Of a DNA stretch of 64,000 bases, positions 1-11,866 are shown piece after piece. The stretch's first letter is position 1; every line of letters begins with the position of its first letter. The stretch comes from Lederbergia lenta NBRC 16444 (GTDB lineage: Bacteria; Bacillota; Bacilli; Bacillales; Bacillaceae_C). The stretch lies in assembly GCF_001591545.1 (NCBI RefSeq), contig NZ_BCVC01000001.1, positions 744,001 to 808,000 of the forward strand, written 5' to 3'. The notes under the pieces are model-generated. The model did no database searches. It was not told the origin of the DNA and saw only the letters and a list, made by a program, of their open reading frames with translations. The translations under genes were made by a program, and so were the position numbers.

Positions 1-102
1 AGGTTCTTTTATCGGCTTAGCATTACCCCAGTGCCGGAAGATTACAGATAAGATATTGAAAAAACGGACATTAGATAAAGAAATAGATCGGAGTGCAAAT
101 AT
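1..102 (+). other. Upstream segment, no gene assigned
   Basis: No gene can be named here. The frame beginning at base 2 stays open and ends in TGA at 104-106, overlapping the cymR start codon, so it could be the tail of a preceding gene, but its 34 residues are not recognised. A GGAGTG ribosome binding site at 90-95 serves cymR. Confidence 0.3.
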
Positions 103-522
103 ATGAAAATATCTACAAAAGGAAGATACGGACTAACAATTATGATTGAGTTGAGTAAAAGACATGGTCAAGGTCCTACGTCATTAAAGTTAATTGCTCA
201 AACGCATAATCTATCAGAACACTATCTTGAACAGCTAGCGGGGCCGCTTCGTAACGCTGGGCTTGTTCGCAGTATTAGAGGAGCGTATGGTGGCTATGTA
301 CTTGCTGATGAACCAGCAAACATTACAGCAGGGGATATTATTCGTGTATTAGAAGGACCAATTAGCCCTGTTGAAGGAATTGAAGACGAGGAGCCAGCAA
401 AAAGAGAATTATGGATGAGAATTCGTGATGCTGTTAGAGATGTCCTCGATAGCACAACAATTGAAGATTTAGCTAATCACACTGATGATGGAAGTTCAGA
501 ACCATATATGTTCTATATTTAA
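103..522 (+). CDS. cymR: Rrf2-family cysteine metabolism repressor CymR
   Basis: CymR is the Rrf2-family master repressor of cysteine and sulfur-source genes in Bacillus; it acts on DNA together with cysteine synthase CysK. The 139-residue product has the family length. It shows the N-terminal MKISTKGRYGL signature, a winged helix over about residues 25-65 and the wing motif RGAYGGY. There is no cysteine at all, so it cannot hold an iron-sulfur cluster as IscR does, which fits CymR. It lies directly upstream of a cysteine desulfurase and mnmA, the usual Bacillus order, linking sulfur regulation to tRNA thiolation. Identity is near certain by family pattern; regulatory targets are inferred. 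Confidence 0.95.
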   Translation: MKISTKGRYGLTIMIELSKRHGQGPTSLKLIAQTHNLSEHYLEQLAGPLRNAGLVRSIRGAYGGYVLADEPANITAGDIIRVLEGPISPVEGIEDEEPAKRELWMRIRDAVRDVLDSTTIEDLANHTDDGSSEPYMFYI

Positions 523-544
523 TATTTAAAGACAGGTGGAAAAC

Positions 545-2819
<2,275 letters not shown>

Positions 2820-2825
2820 AATATG

Positions 2826-2864
2826 AAAAAGCTGTTCACCGAAAAACGGGGAACGGCTTTTTGT
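2826..2864 (+). terminator. Rho-independent terminator after mnmA
   Basis: An A-rich stem AAAAAGCTGTTC pairs with GAACGGCTTTTT around a loop that contains a second short CCG/CGG pairing, and ends in a run of T. It lies 7 bases after the mnmA stop. Confidence 0.85.
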
Positions 2865-2942
2865 ATATTGTGATTCGATCATGAAATAATCACGCCCCTT
2901 TTTTAACCTCTTTACTCAAGATACATATAAGGATGAATTATA

Positions 2943-2951
2943 TGCTATAAT
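2943..2951 (+). promoter_or_regulatory. Extended -10 promoter for yrrB
   Basis: The sequence TGCTATAAT is a perfect TATAAT with the TGn extension, 32 bases ahead of the yrrB start. No good -35 hexamer sits at 16-18 bases, which is normal for extended -10 promoters. Confidence 0.55.
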
Positions 2952-2983
2952 TCCCTTATCAAATACTGCTCGGAGTGTGACAA

Positions 2984-3655
2984 ATGGACAAGAATTTACA
3001 AGGTATCGAATATTTGCAGCAAGGTAATTATGAAAAGGCAATTCAATTATTTACAGAAGCAATCGAGGAAAATCCAACAGATCCAGTTGGATATGTTAAT
3101 TTTGCCAATGTGCTAATATCTGTTGGTGACCCATTGCGGGCAGAGGAATTTTTAAAGCGTGCGATTGAAATAGATGATAAAGCATCTGCGGCTTATTATA
3201 GCTATGGCAACCTTTATTTTAATCAAGAAAAATATGAAGAGGCTGCAAGCATGTTTGGGAAGGCTCTTTTAAATGGACCAGAATCAAATGACTTACTTTA
3301 TATGTTAGGAATGTCTATGGTGAATCTGGGACAGATGGAGCTTGCACTTCCTTATTTACAAAGAAGCGTAGAACTTAATAAGAATGATACAGAAGCGACA
3401 TTCCAATTCGGACTAGCTCTAGCTCGAAATGGCGTGTATGAGGAAGCGATCAAACAATTGGAAAGAGTGATAGCATTGGTGCCTGAACATACGGATGCCT
3501 ATTATAATCTAGGCGTTGCATATGCCGCCCATTTTGAGGATGCAGAAAAAGCACTAGAAGCATTTAATAAAGCATTAGCCATTCAGCCTGATCATGTACT
3601 TGCTGGAAATGGAAAAAAACTAATGGAATCGGCATTGGCAGAAGACATTCAATAA
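2984..3655 (+). CDS. yrrB: Tetratricopeptide repeat protein YrrB
   Basis: A 223-residue protein made almost entirely of TPR helix pairs: about six repeats can be read with the W/Y-G-A-x(7)-F-A spacing, for example near residues 4-35, 38-68, 72-102, 106-136, 140-170 and 174-208. There is no signal peptide or membrane helix, so it is a cytoplasmic protein-protein interaction scaffold. B. subtilis YrrB lies in the same place between mnmA and recD2. Its partner is not known from the sequence. It has its own extended -10 promoter. Confidence 0.85.
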   Translation: MDKNLQGIEYLQQGNYEKAIQLFTEAIEENPTDPVGYVNFANVLISVGDPLRAEEFLKRAIEIDDKASAAYYSYGNLYFNQEKYEEAASMFGKALLNGPESNDLLYMLGMSMVNLGQMELALPYLQRSVELNKNDTEATFQFGLALARNGVYEEAIKQLERVIALVPEHTDAYYNLGVAYAAHFEDAEKALEAFNKALAIQPDHVLAGNGKKLMESALAEDIQ

Positions 3656-3706
3656 AAGATGTTTTATGGGATGGGATATTTGCTAAACCTGATGATGAGG
3701 TAGAAT

Positions 3707-4161
3707 ATGAACCTATTGCATGTAGTGAATAAGGTCTATCAAAATCGGTTGTTGCAAACCGAACAAGCCTTTATTGAATTTGAACAAGCACTAGAAAATA
3801 TTAATTCCATTGGTGATGTTGCTCTAATAAGTGATTTATGCAATAGCTTTGATGACAGCACAGAAATACATGAAGTAATGTTTGGTTTAGTGCATGGAAT
3901 AGAGCATCTATACGAAGAGCAGTTGATAGAAGGGCTTGAAATAATAGCGTATAGTGTCCAAAAGTTATCAACAGAGCTAGAGAATGGATGGAAATCTTAC
4001 ATTATAGGATATTAAATGATCAACAAGCACGGTCATCCTACGGAAAACTAATTAACAAAATTGATACGCAAACCAAAGCAGTAATTTCAGATTTGTTCAT
4101 TGATATAAAAAGAGAGAATCTGGAGAGATTTGGGCAGTCTGTAAATGAAATATTAGAATGA
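3707..4161 (+). pseudogene. Frameshifted Imm30-like immunity gene
   Basis: The first 102 codons (ATG 3707, stop 4013-4015) encode an acidic helical protein with features of the Imm30 polymorphic-toxin immunity family: an SDLCNSFDDSTE segment, then HEVMFGLVHGIEHLYEE, then a C-terminal tryptophan helix. Immediately after the break, frame -1 continues without interruption as RILNDQQARSSYGKLI... to TGA 4159-4161, which reads as the expected C-terminal third. Restoring one A near 4005 (ATAGG to ATAAGG) would join both parts as YIIRILND. So the gene carries a one-base deletion, or a sequencing error at a short A run. No toxin gene is adjacent. Family assignment is from pattern memory. Confidence 0.6.
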
Positions 4162-4228
4162 TTAAAAATGTCTTACGGAAAGGTATCGAATGAGGTCAAT
4201 ACCTTTCCTATGAGAGGGGGTTCCAGTG

Positions 4229-6628
4229 ATGGAACAGCAAAATTCTCTTGATTTGTTTTCAGAAAATGAAAAATACATAAAAGGTCGCCATTTGGTGACT
4301 ATTTTTCATAATGAGCAAAATTTGTATTCTGTCATTCGTGTCAGGGTGGAAGATACGAATGAAGAAAACAAAGATAAGGAAGCGGTAGTCACAGGATATT
4401 TTCCGAAAATACATGAGGAAGAAACATATGTTTTTTATGGTCAATATAAAGAACATCCCAAGTTTGGGACACAGTTTCATGCAACTCATTTTAAAAAGGA
4501 AATGCCGCAGACAAAACAAGGGGTTGCTACATACTTATCAAGTGGTCTGTTTAAAGGTATCGGTAAAAAAACAGCAGAAAGGATTGTTGAAACACTAGGA
4601 GAAAATGCCATTAGCCAAATTCTTCAACAACCATCTCTTCTCGATAGCATACCAAAGCTAGCTCCCGAAAAAGCGAAGGAATTATATGATTCTTTACTTG
4701 AACATCAAGGATTAGAACAAGTAATGATTGGACTAAACCAATACGGTTTTGGTCCACAAATCTCCATGAAAATTTATCAAGCTTATAAAGAAGAAACATT
4801 GAAGATTATTCAAGAAAATCCTTATCAGTTAATTGAAGCTGTAGAGGGAATTGGTTTCGGCAGAGCGGATGAACTTGGCTCTCAATTGGGTATAAAAGGA
4901 AACCATCCAGACCGGATAAAAGCAGGCTGTCTATACGTACTTGAACAGGAATGTTTACAAAATGGTCACGTGTATTGCGATGCAGCTGATTTACTAGAAG
5001 AAGTAAAAAGATTGTTGGAGGATAGTCAACCTAATGAAATTTCATATCAAGATATTTCTTCGGAGCTAATTAAACTTGAGGAAGAAAGCAAAATCGTTGG
5101 TGAAAACAAACGGGTATATATGCCATCTCTTTACTTTTCTGAAAAAGGGATTGTCACGAATATTCAGCAAGTTTTGGAACAAAAGGAATATGCTGAACAA
5201 TTCCCAGAATCCGAGTTTTTAATGGCGCTTGGTGAGTTAGAGGAGCGCTTAGATGTGCAATATGCTCCATCCCAAAAGGAAGCGATTCAAACCGCATTAA
5301 TGAGTCCAATGATGATATTAACAGGTGGACCAGGGACTGGAAAAACAACTGTTATTAAAGGGATTGTAGAACTCTACGCTGAACTGCACGGATGTTCTCT
5401 TGACCCACATGCGTATAAAAAAGAAGAACCCTTCCCGATCCTATTAACAGCTCCTACTGGTCGCGCGGCGAAAAGGATGTCCGAATCCACTGGTTTACCG
5501 GCGATGACCATTCACCGTCTACTTGGAATGACTGGACAGGAAAACCTTGATAATGAAGACGAACGGGAAATTGAAGGAAAGCTTATCATCGTCGATGAAA
5601 TGTCGATGGTTGATACATGGCTTGCACATCAGCTTTTAAAAGCACTCCCCGTACAAATTCAAGTGATTTTTGTTGGGGATGAAGATCAGTTGCCATCCGT
5701 GGGTCCAGGACAAGTTCTAAAAGACTTACTTAAATCTGGAACCATTCCAACTGTGCAATTAACTGATATATATCGGCAGGCAGAAGGTTCTTCTATTATT
5801 GAACTGGCACATGAAATAAAAAAAGGGCAACTTCCTTCTGATCTTATAAAACCACAACGAGATCGATCATTTATTAGGTGTCAATCTTCCCAAATTGCTG
5901 AAGCTGTTGAGAAAGTTGTTAAAAATGCAAAGCAAAAGGGATATACAGCAAAAGATATCCAAGTATTGGCCCCCATGTATCGCGGCCCAGCTGGTATTGA
6001 TAATTTGAATCGAATACTACAAGAGATTTTCAACGCAAATCCGGATGGTAAAAGGAAAGAACTAAAGTTCGGTGACGTTAAATATCGAATTGGCGATAAA
6101 GTATTGCAACTTATTAATCAACCTGAGCAACATGTGTTTAATGGCGATATGGGAGAAATTATCTCCATTTTTTATGCGAAAGAAAATACAGAAAAACAAG
6201 ATATGGTTATCGTTGCTTTTGAAGGGACGGAAGTGACATATACAAGGGCTGACTTAAATCAAATCACCCATGCTTTTTGTTGCTCCATCCATAAATCGCA
6301 AGGAAGTGAATTTCCAATTGTCATACTCCCGGTAGTGAAGAGTTATTATCGAATGCTTCGACGAAATTTATTATATACGGCAATTACACGAAGTAAGCAA
6401 TTTCTCATTTTATGTGGAGAAGAAAGTGCTTTTCGTATCGGTATTGAAAGAGAAGATGATCAAAAAAGAAAAACTTCACTTTTTGAAAAATTAACCGCAG
6501 TAACTCCTGCTGAATCTGTGAATGAAGCTGAATCGGACATGCCTACCTTTCTCAAAGAAGAGTCCATGCATTTAATTGATCCAATGATTGGCATGGAAAA
6601 TGTTTCACCTTATGATTTTGTTGACTGA
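4229..6628 (+). CDS. recD2: ATP-dependent helicase RecD2 (YrrC)
   Basis: RecD2 is the stand-alone SF1B 5'-3' DNA helicase of Firmicutes, involved in DNA repair and fork progression without RecBC. The 799-residue product has the N-terminal extension with helix-hairpin-helix segments such as GIGKKTAERIVE (about 113-124) and GIGFGRADELG. It then has Walker A GGPGTGKTT near residue 366, Walker B IIVDEMSMVD near 452 and the terminal motif VI region RRNLLYTAITRSK. ATG 4229 lies 8 bases after GAGAGGGGG; a GTG at 4226 is possible. It follows the broken Imm30-like gene; in B. subtilis it follows yrrB directly. Confidence 0.95.
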   Translation: MEQQNSLDLFSENEKYIKGRHLVTIFHNEQNLYSVIRVRVEDTNEENKDKEAVVTGYFPKIHEEETYVFYGQYKEHPKFGTQFHATHFKKEMPQTKQGVATYLSSGLFKGIGKKTAERIVETLGENAISQILQQPSLLDSIPKLAPEKAKELYDSLLEHQGLEQVMIGLNQYGFGPQISMKIYQAYKEETLKIIQENPYQLIEAVEGIGFGRADELGSQLGIKGNHPDRIKAGCLYVLEQECLQNGHVYCDAADLLEEVKRLLEDSQPNEISYQDISSELIKLEEESKIVGENKRVYMPSLYFSEKGIVTNIQQVLEQKEYAEQFPESEFLMALGELEERLDVQYAPSQKEAIQTALMSPMMILTGGPGTGKTTVIKGIVELYAELHGCSLDPHAYKKEEPFPILLTAPTGRAAKRMSESTGLPAMTIHRLLGMTGQENLDNEDEREIEGKLIIVDEMSMVDTWLAHQLLKALPVQIQVIFVGDEDQLPSVGPGQVLKDLLKSGTIPTVQLTDIYRQAEGSSIIELAHEIKKGQLPSDLIKPQRDRSFIRCQSSQIAEAVEKVVKNAKQKGYTAKDIQVLAPMYRGPAGIDNLNRILQEIFNANPDGKRKELKFGDVKYRIGDKVLQLINQPEQHVFNGDMGEIISIFYAKENTEKQDMVIVAFEGTEVTYTRADLNQITHAFCCSIHKSQGSEFPIVILPVVKSYYRMLRRNLLYTAITRSKQFLILCGEESAFRIGIEREDDQKRKTSLFEKLTAVTPAESVNEAESDMPTFLKEESMHLIDPMIGMENVSPYDFVD

Positions 6629-6666
6629 GAGAAATAATAGAAATGTTCGGAAGGGTGGTGGATTCT

Positions 6667-7197
6667 TTGCGGACATTTTCTCTTTTAAAAGGGATGCCTG
6701 TTTATGGTGAAGAGGGCAATATGCTTGGAGAAGTTTGTGACATTTGCATTAGAGATGATGGAAAAGTATCGGACATTCTACTACAGAGAAAAGGTTTGAT
6801 TGGGAAGAAATTTAGGCTCCCCATTGATCAGATATTTTCTTTTGGAGAAAATGCGATAATGATTTCGGATCAGGGTGATCTTCCGACATATAAGGAAGAC
6901 GAATCCGAATTTACGATGCATCATGCACAGCCTATTATAAAAAAGAATATACTCTCCAACGATGGCGAGCAACTCGGTTTGCTAGATGATGTATATTTTT
7001 TGGAAGAAGTGGGCACAATCGTAGGATATGAACTGACGGATGGTTTCTTTTCTGACATAGCTCAAGGAAAACGAGTAATTCGGACTCCCAATCCACCACA
7101 GATTGGAAAGGATGCCATGGTCGTCTCAGTTAATAAGCTGCGAGGTGGCAAAACTAATGATGAAGTGTCCGAATTGCCAAAGCAAGGACCTAGGTAA
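6667..7197 (+). CDS. yrrD: PRC-barrel domain protein YrrD
   Basis: Start chosen at TTG 6667 because AAGGGTGGTGG (6651-6661) precedes it at 5 bases. The upstream in-frame ATG 6643 has no useful ribosome binding site. The 176-residue protein then begins MRTFSLLKGMPVYG and carries two PRC-barrel-like halves: about residues 1-75 with GKVSDILLQRKGLIGKKF, and 80-150 with GEQLGLLDDVYF. PRC barrels bind proteins or RNA; no enzymatic residues are evident and the function is unknown. It overlaps the next small zinc-ribbon gene. Confidence 0.75.
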   Translation: MRTFSLLKGMPVYGEEGNMLGEVCDICIRDDGKVSDILLQRKGLIGKKFRLPIDQIFSFGENAIMISDQGDLPTYKEDESEFTMHHAQPIIKKNILSNDGEQLGLLDDVYFLEEVGTIVGYELTDGFFSDIAQGKRVIRTPNPPQIGKDAMVVSVNKLRGGKTNDEVSELPKQGPR

Positions 7198-7345
7198 AAT
7201 AGGCGTCAATCAATATTATTGCTGGAACTGCTTTATTGAGCTTTCCGTTGGCGCTAAAACGATTCATACTCACCAAGTCGAAGAAGACGGGTCTCTAAGT
7301 TCTTTGGATGATTTATTCGATGAACAGGCAAGACAATTAGGTTGA
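7157..7345 (+). CDS. Small zinc-ribbon protein
   Basis: A 62-residue protein starting at ATG 7157, 8 bases after GAGGTGG, and overlapping the end of yrrD by 41 bases in another frame. The N-terminus contains two CxxC knuckles, CPNC at residues 4-7 and CWNC at about 21-24. These would coordinate one zinc ion in a ribbon (MKCPNCQSKDLGKIGVNQYY). The C-terminal half is acidic and probably flexible. Similar small proteins sit between yrrD and yrrI in relatives. Function is unknown. Confidence 0.7.
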   Translation: MMKCPNCQSKDLGKIGVNQYYCWNCFIELSVGAKTIHTHQVEEDGSLSSLDDLFDEQARQLG

Positions 7346-7354
7346 AGAGAGAAT

Positions 7355-7384
7355 AAAAGTCGCCCATTTGAGGCGGCTTTTATT
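7355..7384 (+). terminator. Terminator after zinc-ribbon gene
   Basis: AAAAGTCGCC and GGCGGCTTTT form a stem with one mismatch around CATTTGA, followed by TATTTT. Confidence 0.75.
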
Positions 7385-7461
7385 TTCCAGTTAGTCTTTT
7401 GTTATTTGCACTCATATTCTTCCATGCTTTTGGAAAGCTAATTTCATGGAGGGGAATGAAT

Positions 7462-8532
7462 GTGAAACAAAAGAGATTAACCATTATTTATCGATTTGGT
7501 CTTATTTTACTTATTTTTATAACATTATATTGTTTTTTATTATTAAAGCCGTTATGGAAGCCGATTTTGTTGACTTTGCTAATTGGACTGATTCCTTTTT
7601 TATTAGGCGGGTTTATCGCTTTTTTATTGCATCCACTTGTAGAAAAATTAGAAGCAATTGGAATGAAAAGAATTTGGGCGATTACCATTATTTATTGTTT
7701 GTTTTTTGGTGGATTAGGTTACGGTTTATATTTAGGTTTTCCATTGTTAATAGAGCAAATGAGAGAATTCTCCGAGCAAATCCCTGAATTGGCTGGATAT
7801 TATAAGGAATGGATTCAAAGCCTTGAAGCAACGACCTCCCGATGGCCTGATGGCGTACAAACACAAATGGAAGAACGAATTAATGATTTTGAATTGTGGC
7901 TAAATGGTTTTGTTGAAAAAAGTATAAAAGTATTAATGGGGCTTCTAAATTTTATCTTGGTTTTATTAGTTATTCCCTTCATTTCTTTTTACTTGTTAAA
8001 GGATATTCATCTTGTAAAAAGAGCAGCATGGTATATGACTCCAAAAAGATGGCGTAACAATGCACATGAATTTATGTCAGCAGTAAACATCTCGCTTGGT
8101 AGTTATGTAAGAGGGCAGCTGCTCGTATGTGGGATTGTTGGAGTGGCTGCAGCGGTTTTATTTTGGGCTTTTGGCATTCAATATCCTATTTTGCTTGGTG
8201 CTGTGATTGCTTTAACAAATATTATTCCATATTTCGGTCCACTCATAGGAGCAATTCCTGTATTAATAATTGCGTTATTAACTTCTGTAAAACTAGCTGT
8301 CATTGCAGTAGTGATTGTATTTGTTTTACAATTTATCGAAGGAAATATATTATCGCCATATATTGTGGGGAAGTCTTTGCAAATGCACCCATTATTCATT
8401 ATAGGGGCATTAATTATTGGTGGTGAGGCTGCTGGAGTGATTGGATTAATCGTTGCAGTTCCAATATTAGCTATTATAAAAATTGCTGTTATTCATTCCC
8501 GTGATTATTTAATCAAGGAAAAACAACCTTAG
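7462..8532 (+). CDS. yrrI: AI-2E family transporter, YrrI
   Basis: An integral membrane protein of the AI-2 exporter/TqsA superfamily (PF01594). Seven to eight hydrophobic segments are visible: a pair at the N-terminus, one near residues 55-80, one at 160-180 and four in the C-terminal half. They end with the family hallmark IGGEAAGVIGLIVAVPILAI. GTG 7462 is preferred, 7 bases after GGAGGGG, over ATG 7456, which is only one base away. Substrate is unknown; family members include ion antiporters and autoinducer exporters. It lies upstream of alaS as in B. subtilis. Confidence 0.8.
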   Translation: MKQKRLTIIYRFGLILLIFITLYCFLLLKPLWKPILLTLLIGLIPFLLGGFIAFLLHPLVEKLEAIGMKRIWAITIIYCLFFGGLGYGLYLGFPLLIEQMREFSEQIPELAGYYKEWIQSLEATTSRWPDGVQTQMEERINDFELWLNGFVEKSIKVLMGLLNFILVLLVIPFISFYLLKDIHLVKRAAWYMTPKRWRNNAHEFMSAVNISLGSYVRGQLLVCGIVGVAAAVLFWAFGIQYPILLGAVIALTNIIPYFGPLIGAIPVLIIALLTSVKLAVIAVVIVFVLQFIEGNILSPYIVGKSLQMHPLFIIGALIIGGEAAGVIGLIVAVPILAIIKIAVIHSRDYLIKEKQP

Positions 8533-8534
8533 CA

Positions 8535-8563
8535 TTGACAAGTTTCCTTTTCATTCCTATAAT
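8535..8563 (+). promoter_or_regulatory. SigA promoter of the alaS T-box transcript
   Basis: TTGACA (8535-8540), a 17-base spacer and TATAAT (8558-8563) match the vegetative consensus exactly. It begins 2 bases after the yrrI stop codon and drives the alaS leader. Confidence 0.9.
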
Positions 8564-8574
8564 TTTGATATACA

Positions 8575-8828
8575 TTCATATGAAAAAATTGAGGACGGAT
8601 CTATAGTGTTAACACCCATCTGAGCAATATTTGCAAAAGAGAGGAATTTCCATGGCTGAAAGAAATTCTAGATGAAGGATAACATTCGCTAATCCTGAGA
8701 GCAGCTAACCCCTGCCGTGCGCCGCGTTAAGGTACTGAGGTAAAAGAGAAAATTTATTGCTCTTTTAAAATCAGGGTGGTACCGCGATCAAAAATTCGCC
8801 CCTGTCAAGGGACGGGTTTTTTTTGTTG
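8575..8828 (+). ncRNA. T-box riboswitch leader of alaS
   Basis: This 5' leader senses uncharged tRNA-Ala. The invariant antiterminator box AGGGTGGTACCGCG is present at 8773-8786. It is followed by the competing terminator, a CGCCCCT/AGGGACG stem (8808-8826) with eight T. Stem I is formed by GAGGAC-GGAT near 8591 pairing with AATCCTGAG near 8691; its specifier loop has GCT at 8688-8690, an alanine codon. The downstream gene alaS agrees. The exact fold is inferred by eye. Confidence 0.92.
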
Positions 8829-8873
8829 CCAAATATTTGTGAAAATAAAGTGAATGAGTTTTTACAAATTGAT

Positions 8874-9110
8874 TCTTCGTCCAGCTTCGATGTACACGAT
8901 GTATTAGTGCCACAGGACGTGGGGCGAAGAAGATCGTCAATGTATCGACTAACGGACTTCAGAACCCCACCCCACAATCAGTAAATAATGATTTGTCTTT
9001 AGCTCAACGTGCTTCCCTTATCACGCTCTATAAATAGTGTCTCTACGCAACGTAGACGCACTTACGAAGGCGACCCTGTACGTCGATAACCAAGGCGCTT
9101 GCGCTTTTGG
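8874..9110 (-). repeat. Dispersed intergenic repeat, copy A, in the alaS leader
   Basis: Read on the minus strand, it opens with AAAAGCGCAAGCGCCTTGG, then TCGACGTACAGGG, and closes with GAAGCTGGACGAAGAA. These are the same kinds of ends seen in copies D, E and F. It contains no gene. It fills the space between the T-box terminator and the alaS start. Confidence 0.55.
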
Positions 9111-9143
9111 TTTTGTCATAAATAAATTGGAGGTTGATGAATA

Positions 9144-11777
9144 GTGAAAAAGTTAACTGGTTCACAAATTAGACAAATGTATTTAGACTTTTTTAAAGAA
9201 AAAGGACATCAGATTGAACCTAGTGCATCTCTTGTTCCACACGATGATCCAACGTTATTGTGGATTAACAGTGGAGTTGCTACATTAAAAAAATACTTTG
9301 ACGGACGGGAAATACCGGAAAATCCCCGTATTGTAAATGCACAAAAGTCAATTAGAACGAATGATATAGAAAATGTCGGTAAAACGGCAAGACACCATAC
9401 TTTTTTCGAAATGCTTGGTAATTTTTCTATAGGAGATTATTTTAAAGAAGAAGCAATTGAGTGGGCATGGGAATTTTTGACGAGTCCAAAATGGATTGGA
9501 TTCGACCAAGAAAAGCTATCTGTTACCATTCATCCTGAAGATGAAGAAGCGTTCGGGTTATGGAATAAGAAGATCGGATTACCAGAGGAACGTATCATCC
9601 GTTTAGAAGAAAACTTCTGGGATATCGGTGAGGGACCAAGTGGGCCGAATACTGAAATATTCTATGATCGTGGCCCAGAGTATGGCAATGATCCTAATGA
9701 TCCGGAATTATTCCCAGGTGGGGAAAATGAACGATATTTAGAAATTTGGAATCTAGTATTTTCCCAATTTAATCATAATCCTGATGGAACGTACACTCCA
9801 CTACCGAAGAAAAATATTGATACAGGGATGGGACTAGAACGTATGGCTTCTGTTATTCAAAATGTCCCGACGAATTTCGATACAGATTTATTTATCCCGA
9901 TTATTGAAGAAACGGAGAAGATTTCCGGAAGTTCATATGGAACGAACGATGAAACAGATACCGCATTTAAAGTGATCGCTGATCACATTCGGACTGTAAC
10001 ATTTGCTATTGCAGATGGCGCATTGCCTTCTAACGAGGGGCGAGGATATGTTTTGAGAAGGCTGCTTCGTCGCGCCGTTCGCTATGCGAAAAAAATTAAT
10101 ATAAATAGGCCTTTCATGTACGAACTAGTTCAGGTAGTTGGGGAAGTAATGAACGATTATTATCCAAACGTCGTTGAAAAAACAGAATTCGTTCAACAAG
10201 TGATCAAAAATGAAGAAGAACGTTTTCATGAAACTTTGAATGATGGACTCGCCATTTTGTCCGCTGTTATTCGTGAGGCAAAAGCCGAAGGAAAAAATAT
10301 GATTTCTGGTCCAGATGTATTCAAGTTATACGATACTTACGGTTTTCCGGTAGAATTGACGGAAGAATATGCAGAAGATGAACATATGCAAGTTGACCAT
10401 GATGGATTTGAAGCAGAGATGGAAAAACAACGTGAAAGAGCACGTTCCGCTCGTCAAGATTCTGGATCCATGCAAGTGCAAGGCGGAATACTAGGTAATG
10501 TGAAAGTTACAAGTGAATTTATTGGTTACAATCAATTGTCAGTTAATACAGTCCTCAATACGATTATTAAAAATGATGAATTAGTGGATTTGGCACAAGC
10601 GGGAGATAAAATAGAATTCATTCTGGACGAAACACCTTTCTATGCGGAAAGTGGTGGACAAATTGCTGACAAAGGAGTAATAACTGCGGAAGGATTGCTC
10701 GTTCAAGTGACAGAAGTGCAAAAAGCACCTAATGGACAAAACCTTCATTTCGCAATTGTTGAGCAAGGTACATTAAAGACAGGTATGCAGGTGACTGCCG
10801 AGGTTGATGAAAATAAACGGAGTAAAGTCATCAAAAACCATACCGCAACACATCTACTACACCAAGCATTAAAAGATGTTCTAGGTGTTCATGTGAACCA
10901 AGCTGGATCTCTTGTTGGACCCGAACGTCTTCGCTTTGACTTTTCCCATTTTGGTCAAGTGAAACTTGAAGAATTAATTCGTATTGAGACAATTGTTAAT
11001 GAAAAAATATGGGCTAATATCGCTGTAGAAACGTCATTAAAAAATATTGAAGAAGCTAAAGAGATGGGCGCAATGGCCTTATTTGGTGAAAAGTACGGTA
11101 ATATTGTTAGAGTAGTGGCCATTGATGATTATAGTTTAGAATTATGTGGTGGCTGTCATGTAACAAACACTTCTGCAATTGGTTTATTTAAAATAGTATC
11201 TGAAGCAGGGATTGGTGCAGGAACCCGTAGAATTGAAGCTGTGACAGGTGAAGCCGCTTATCAACTGATGAATGGAGAAATGGAGCGACTTCAAACAGTT
11301 GCAACTCTATTAAAAACGAAGCCAAATGATATTGTGCATCGTACTGAAATCTTGCTTAGTGATTTGAAAGATCTCCAACGTGAAAATGAATCTCTAATAG
11401 CCAAGTTAGCAAATATTGAAGCAGGAAGTATGCTTAATCATATTCAAGAAGTAAATGGAATAAAAGTTGTGGCTAATAAAGTGCAGGCCGCAGATATGAA
11501 TACACTACGTAATATGGCTGATGATTTAAAACAAAAATTAGGTTCGGGAATTATTGTTTTAGCGTCTGCTCAGAATGATAAGGTAAATATTATTGCGGCT
11601 GTTACTAAAGATCTTATCGAAAAAGGATATCATGCTGGAAAACTAGTCAAAGAAGTAGCTGTTAGATGTGGTGGTGGGGGTGGCGGGCGCCCAGATATGG
11701 CCCAAGCTGGTGGAAAAGACCCTAGTAAAATAGAAGAAGCAATTGCATCTGTGACAGACTGGGTAAAAACCGTTTGA
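9144..11777 (+). CDS. alaS: Alanine--tRNA ligase
   Basis: Class II aminoacyl-tRNA synthetase charging tRNA-Ala, 877 residues, the full bacterial length. The GTG start at 9144 follows GGAGGTTGATG. The catalytic domain occupies about 1-440 with [11 protein letters not shown] and GMGLERM. The editing domain has HxxxH (HTATHLLH, about residues 566-573) and CGGCH near 668, which hold the editing zinc. The C-terminal region ends with the glycine-rich [16 protein letters not shown]. Expression is controlled by the T-box leader upstream. Confidence 0.98.
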   Translation: MKKLTGSQIRQMYLDFFKEKGHQIEPSASLVPHDDPTLLWINSGVATLKKYFDGREIPENPRIVNAQKSIRTNDIENVGKTARHHTFFEMLGNFSIGDYFKEEAIEWAWEFLTSPKWIGFDQEKLSVTIHPEDEEAFGLWNKKIGLPEERIIRLEENFWDIGEGPSGPNTEIFYDRGPEYGNDPNDPELFPGGENERYLEIWNLVFSQFNHNPDGTYTPLPKKNIDTGMGLERMASVIQNVPTNFDTDLFIPIIEETEKISGSSYGTNDETDTAFKVIADHIRTVTFAIADGALPSNEGRGYVLRRLLRRAVRYAKKININRPFMYELVQVVGEVMNDYYPNVVEKTEFVQQVIKNEEERFHETLNDGLAILSAVIREAKAEGKNMISGPDVFKLYDTYGFPVELTEEYAEDEHMQVDHDGFEAEMEKQRERARSARQDSGSMQVQGGILGNVKVTSEFIGYNQLSVNTVLNTIIKNDELVDLAQAGDKIEFILDETPFYAESGGQIADKGVITAEGLLVQVTEVQKAPNGQNLHFAIVEQGTLKTGMQVTAEVDENKRSKVIKNHTATHLLHQALKDVLGVHVNQAGSLVGPERLRFDFSHFGQVKLEELIRIETIVNEKIWANIAVETSLKNIEEAKEMGAMALFGEKYGNIVRVVAIDDYSLELCGGCHVTNTSAIGLFKIVSEAGIGAGTRRIEAVTGEAAYQLMNGEMERLQTVATLLKTKPNDIVHRTEILLSDLKDLQRENESLIAKLANIEAGSMLNHIQEVNGIKVVANKVQAADMNTLRNMADDLKQKLGSGIIVLASAQNDKVNIIAAVTKDLIEKGYHAGKLVKEVAVRCGGGGGGRPDMAQAGGKDPSKIEEAIASVTDWVKTV

Positions 11778-11866
11778 TTCTATAGCAAATTCATGTACAA
11801 TGAAAGTAATGTCAATTTAACAATTAGGTCTATCAACAAATGATAGTCTTAAGAGAGGTGTTGTCA

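Noticed and set aside
103-522. Possible IscR-type iron-sulfur regulator rather than CymR
   Set aside because: The protein contains no cysteine, so cluster binding by cysteine ligands is impossible; sequence and neighbours fit CymR.
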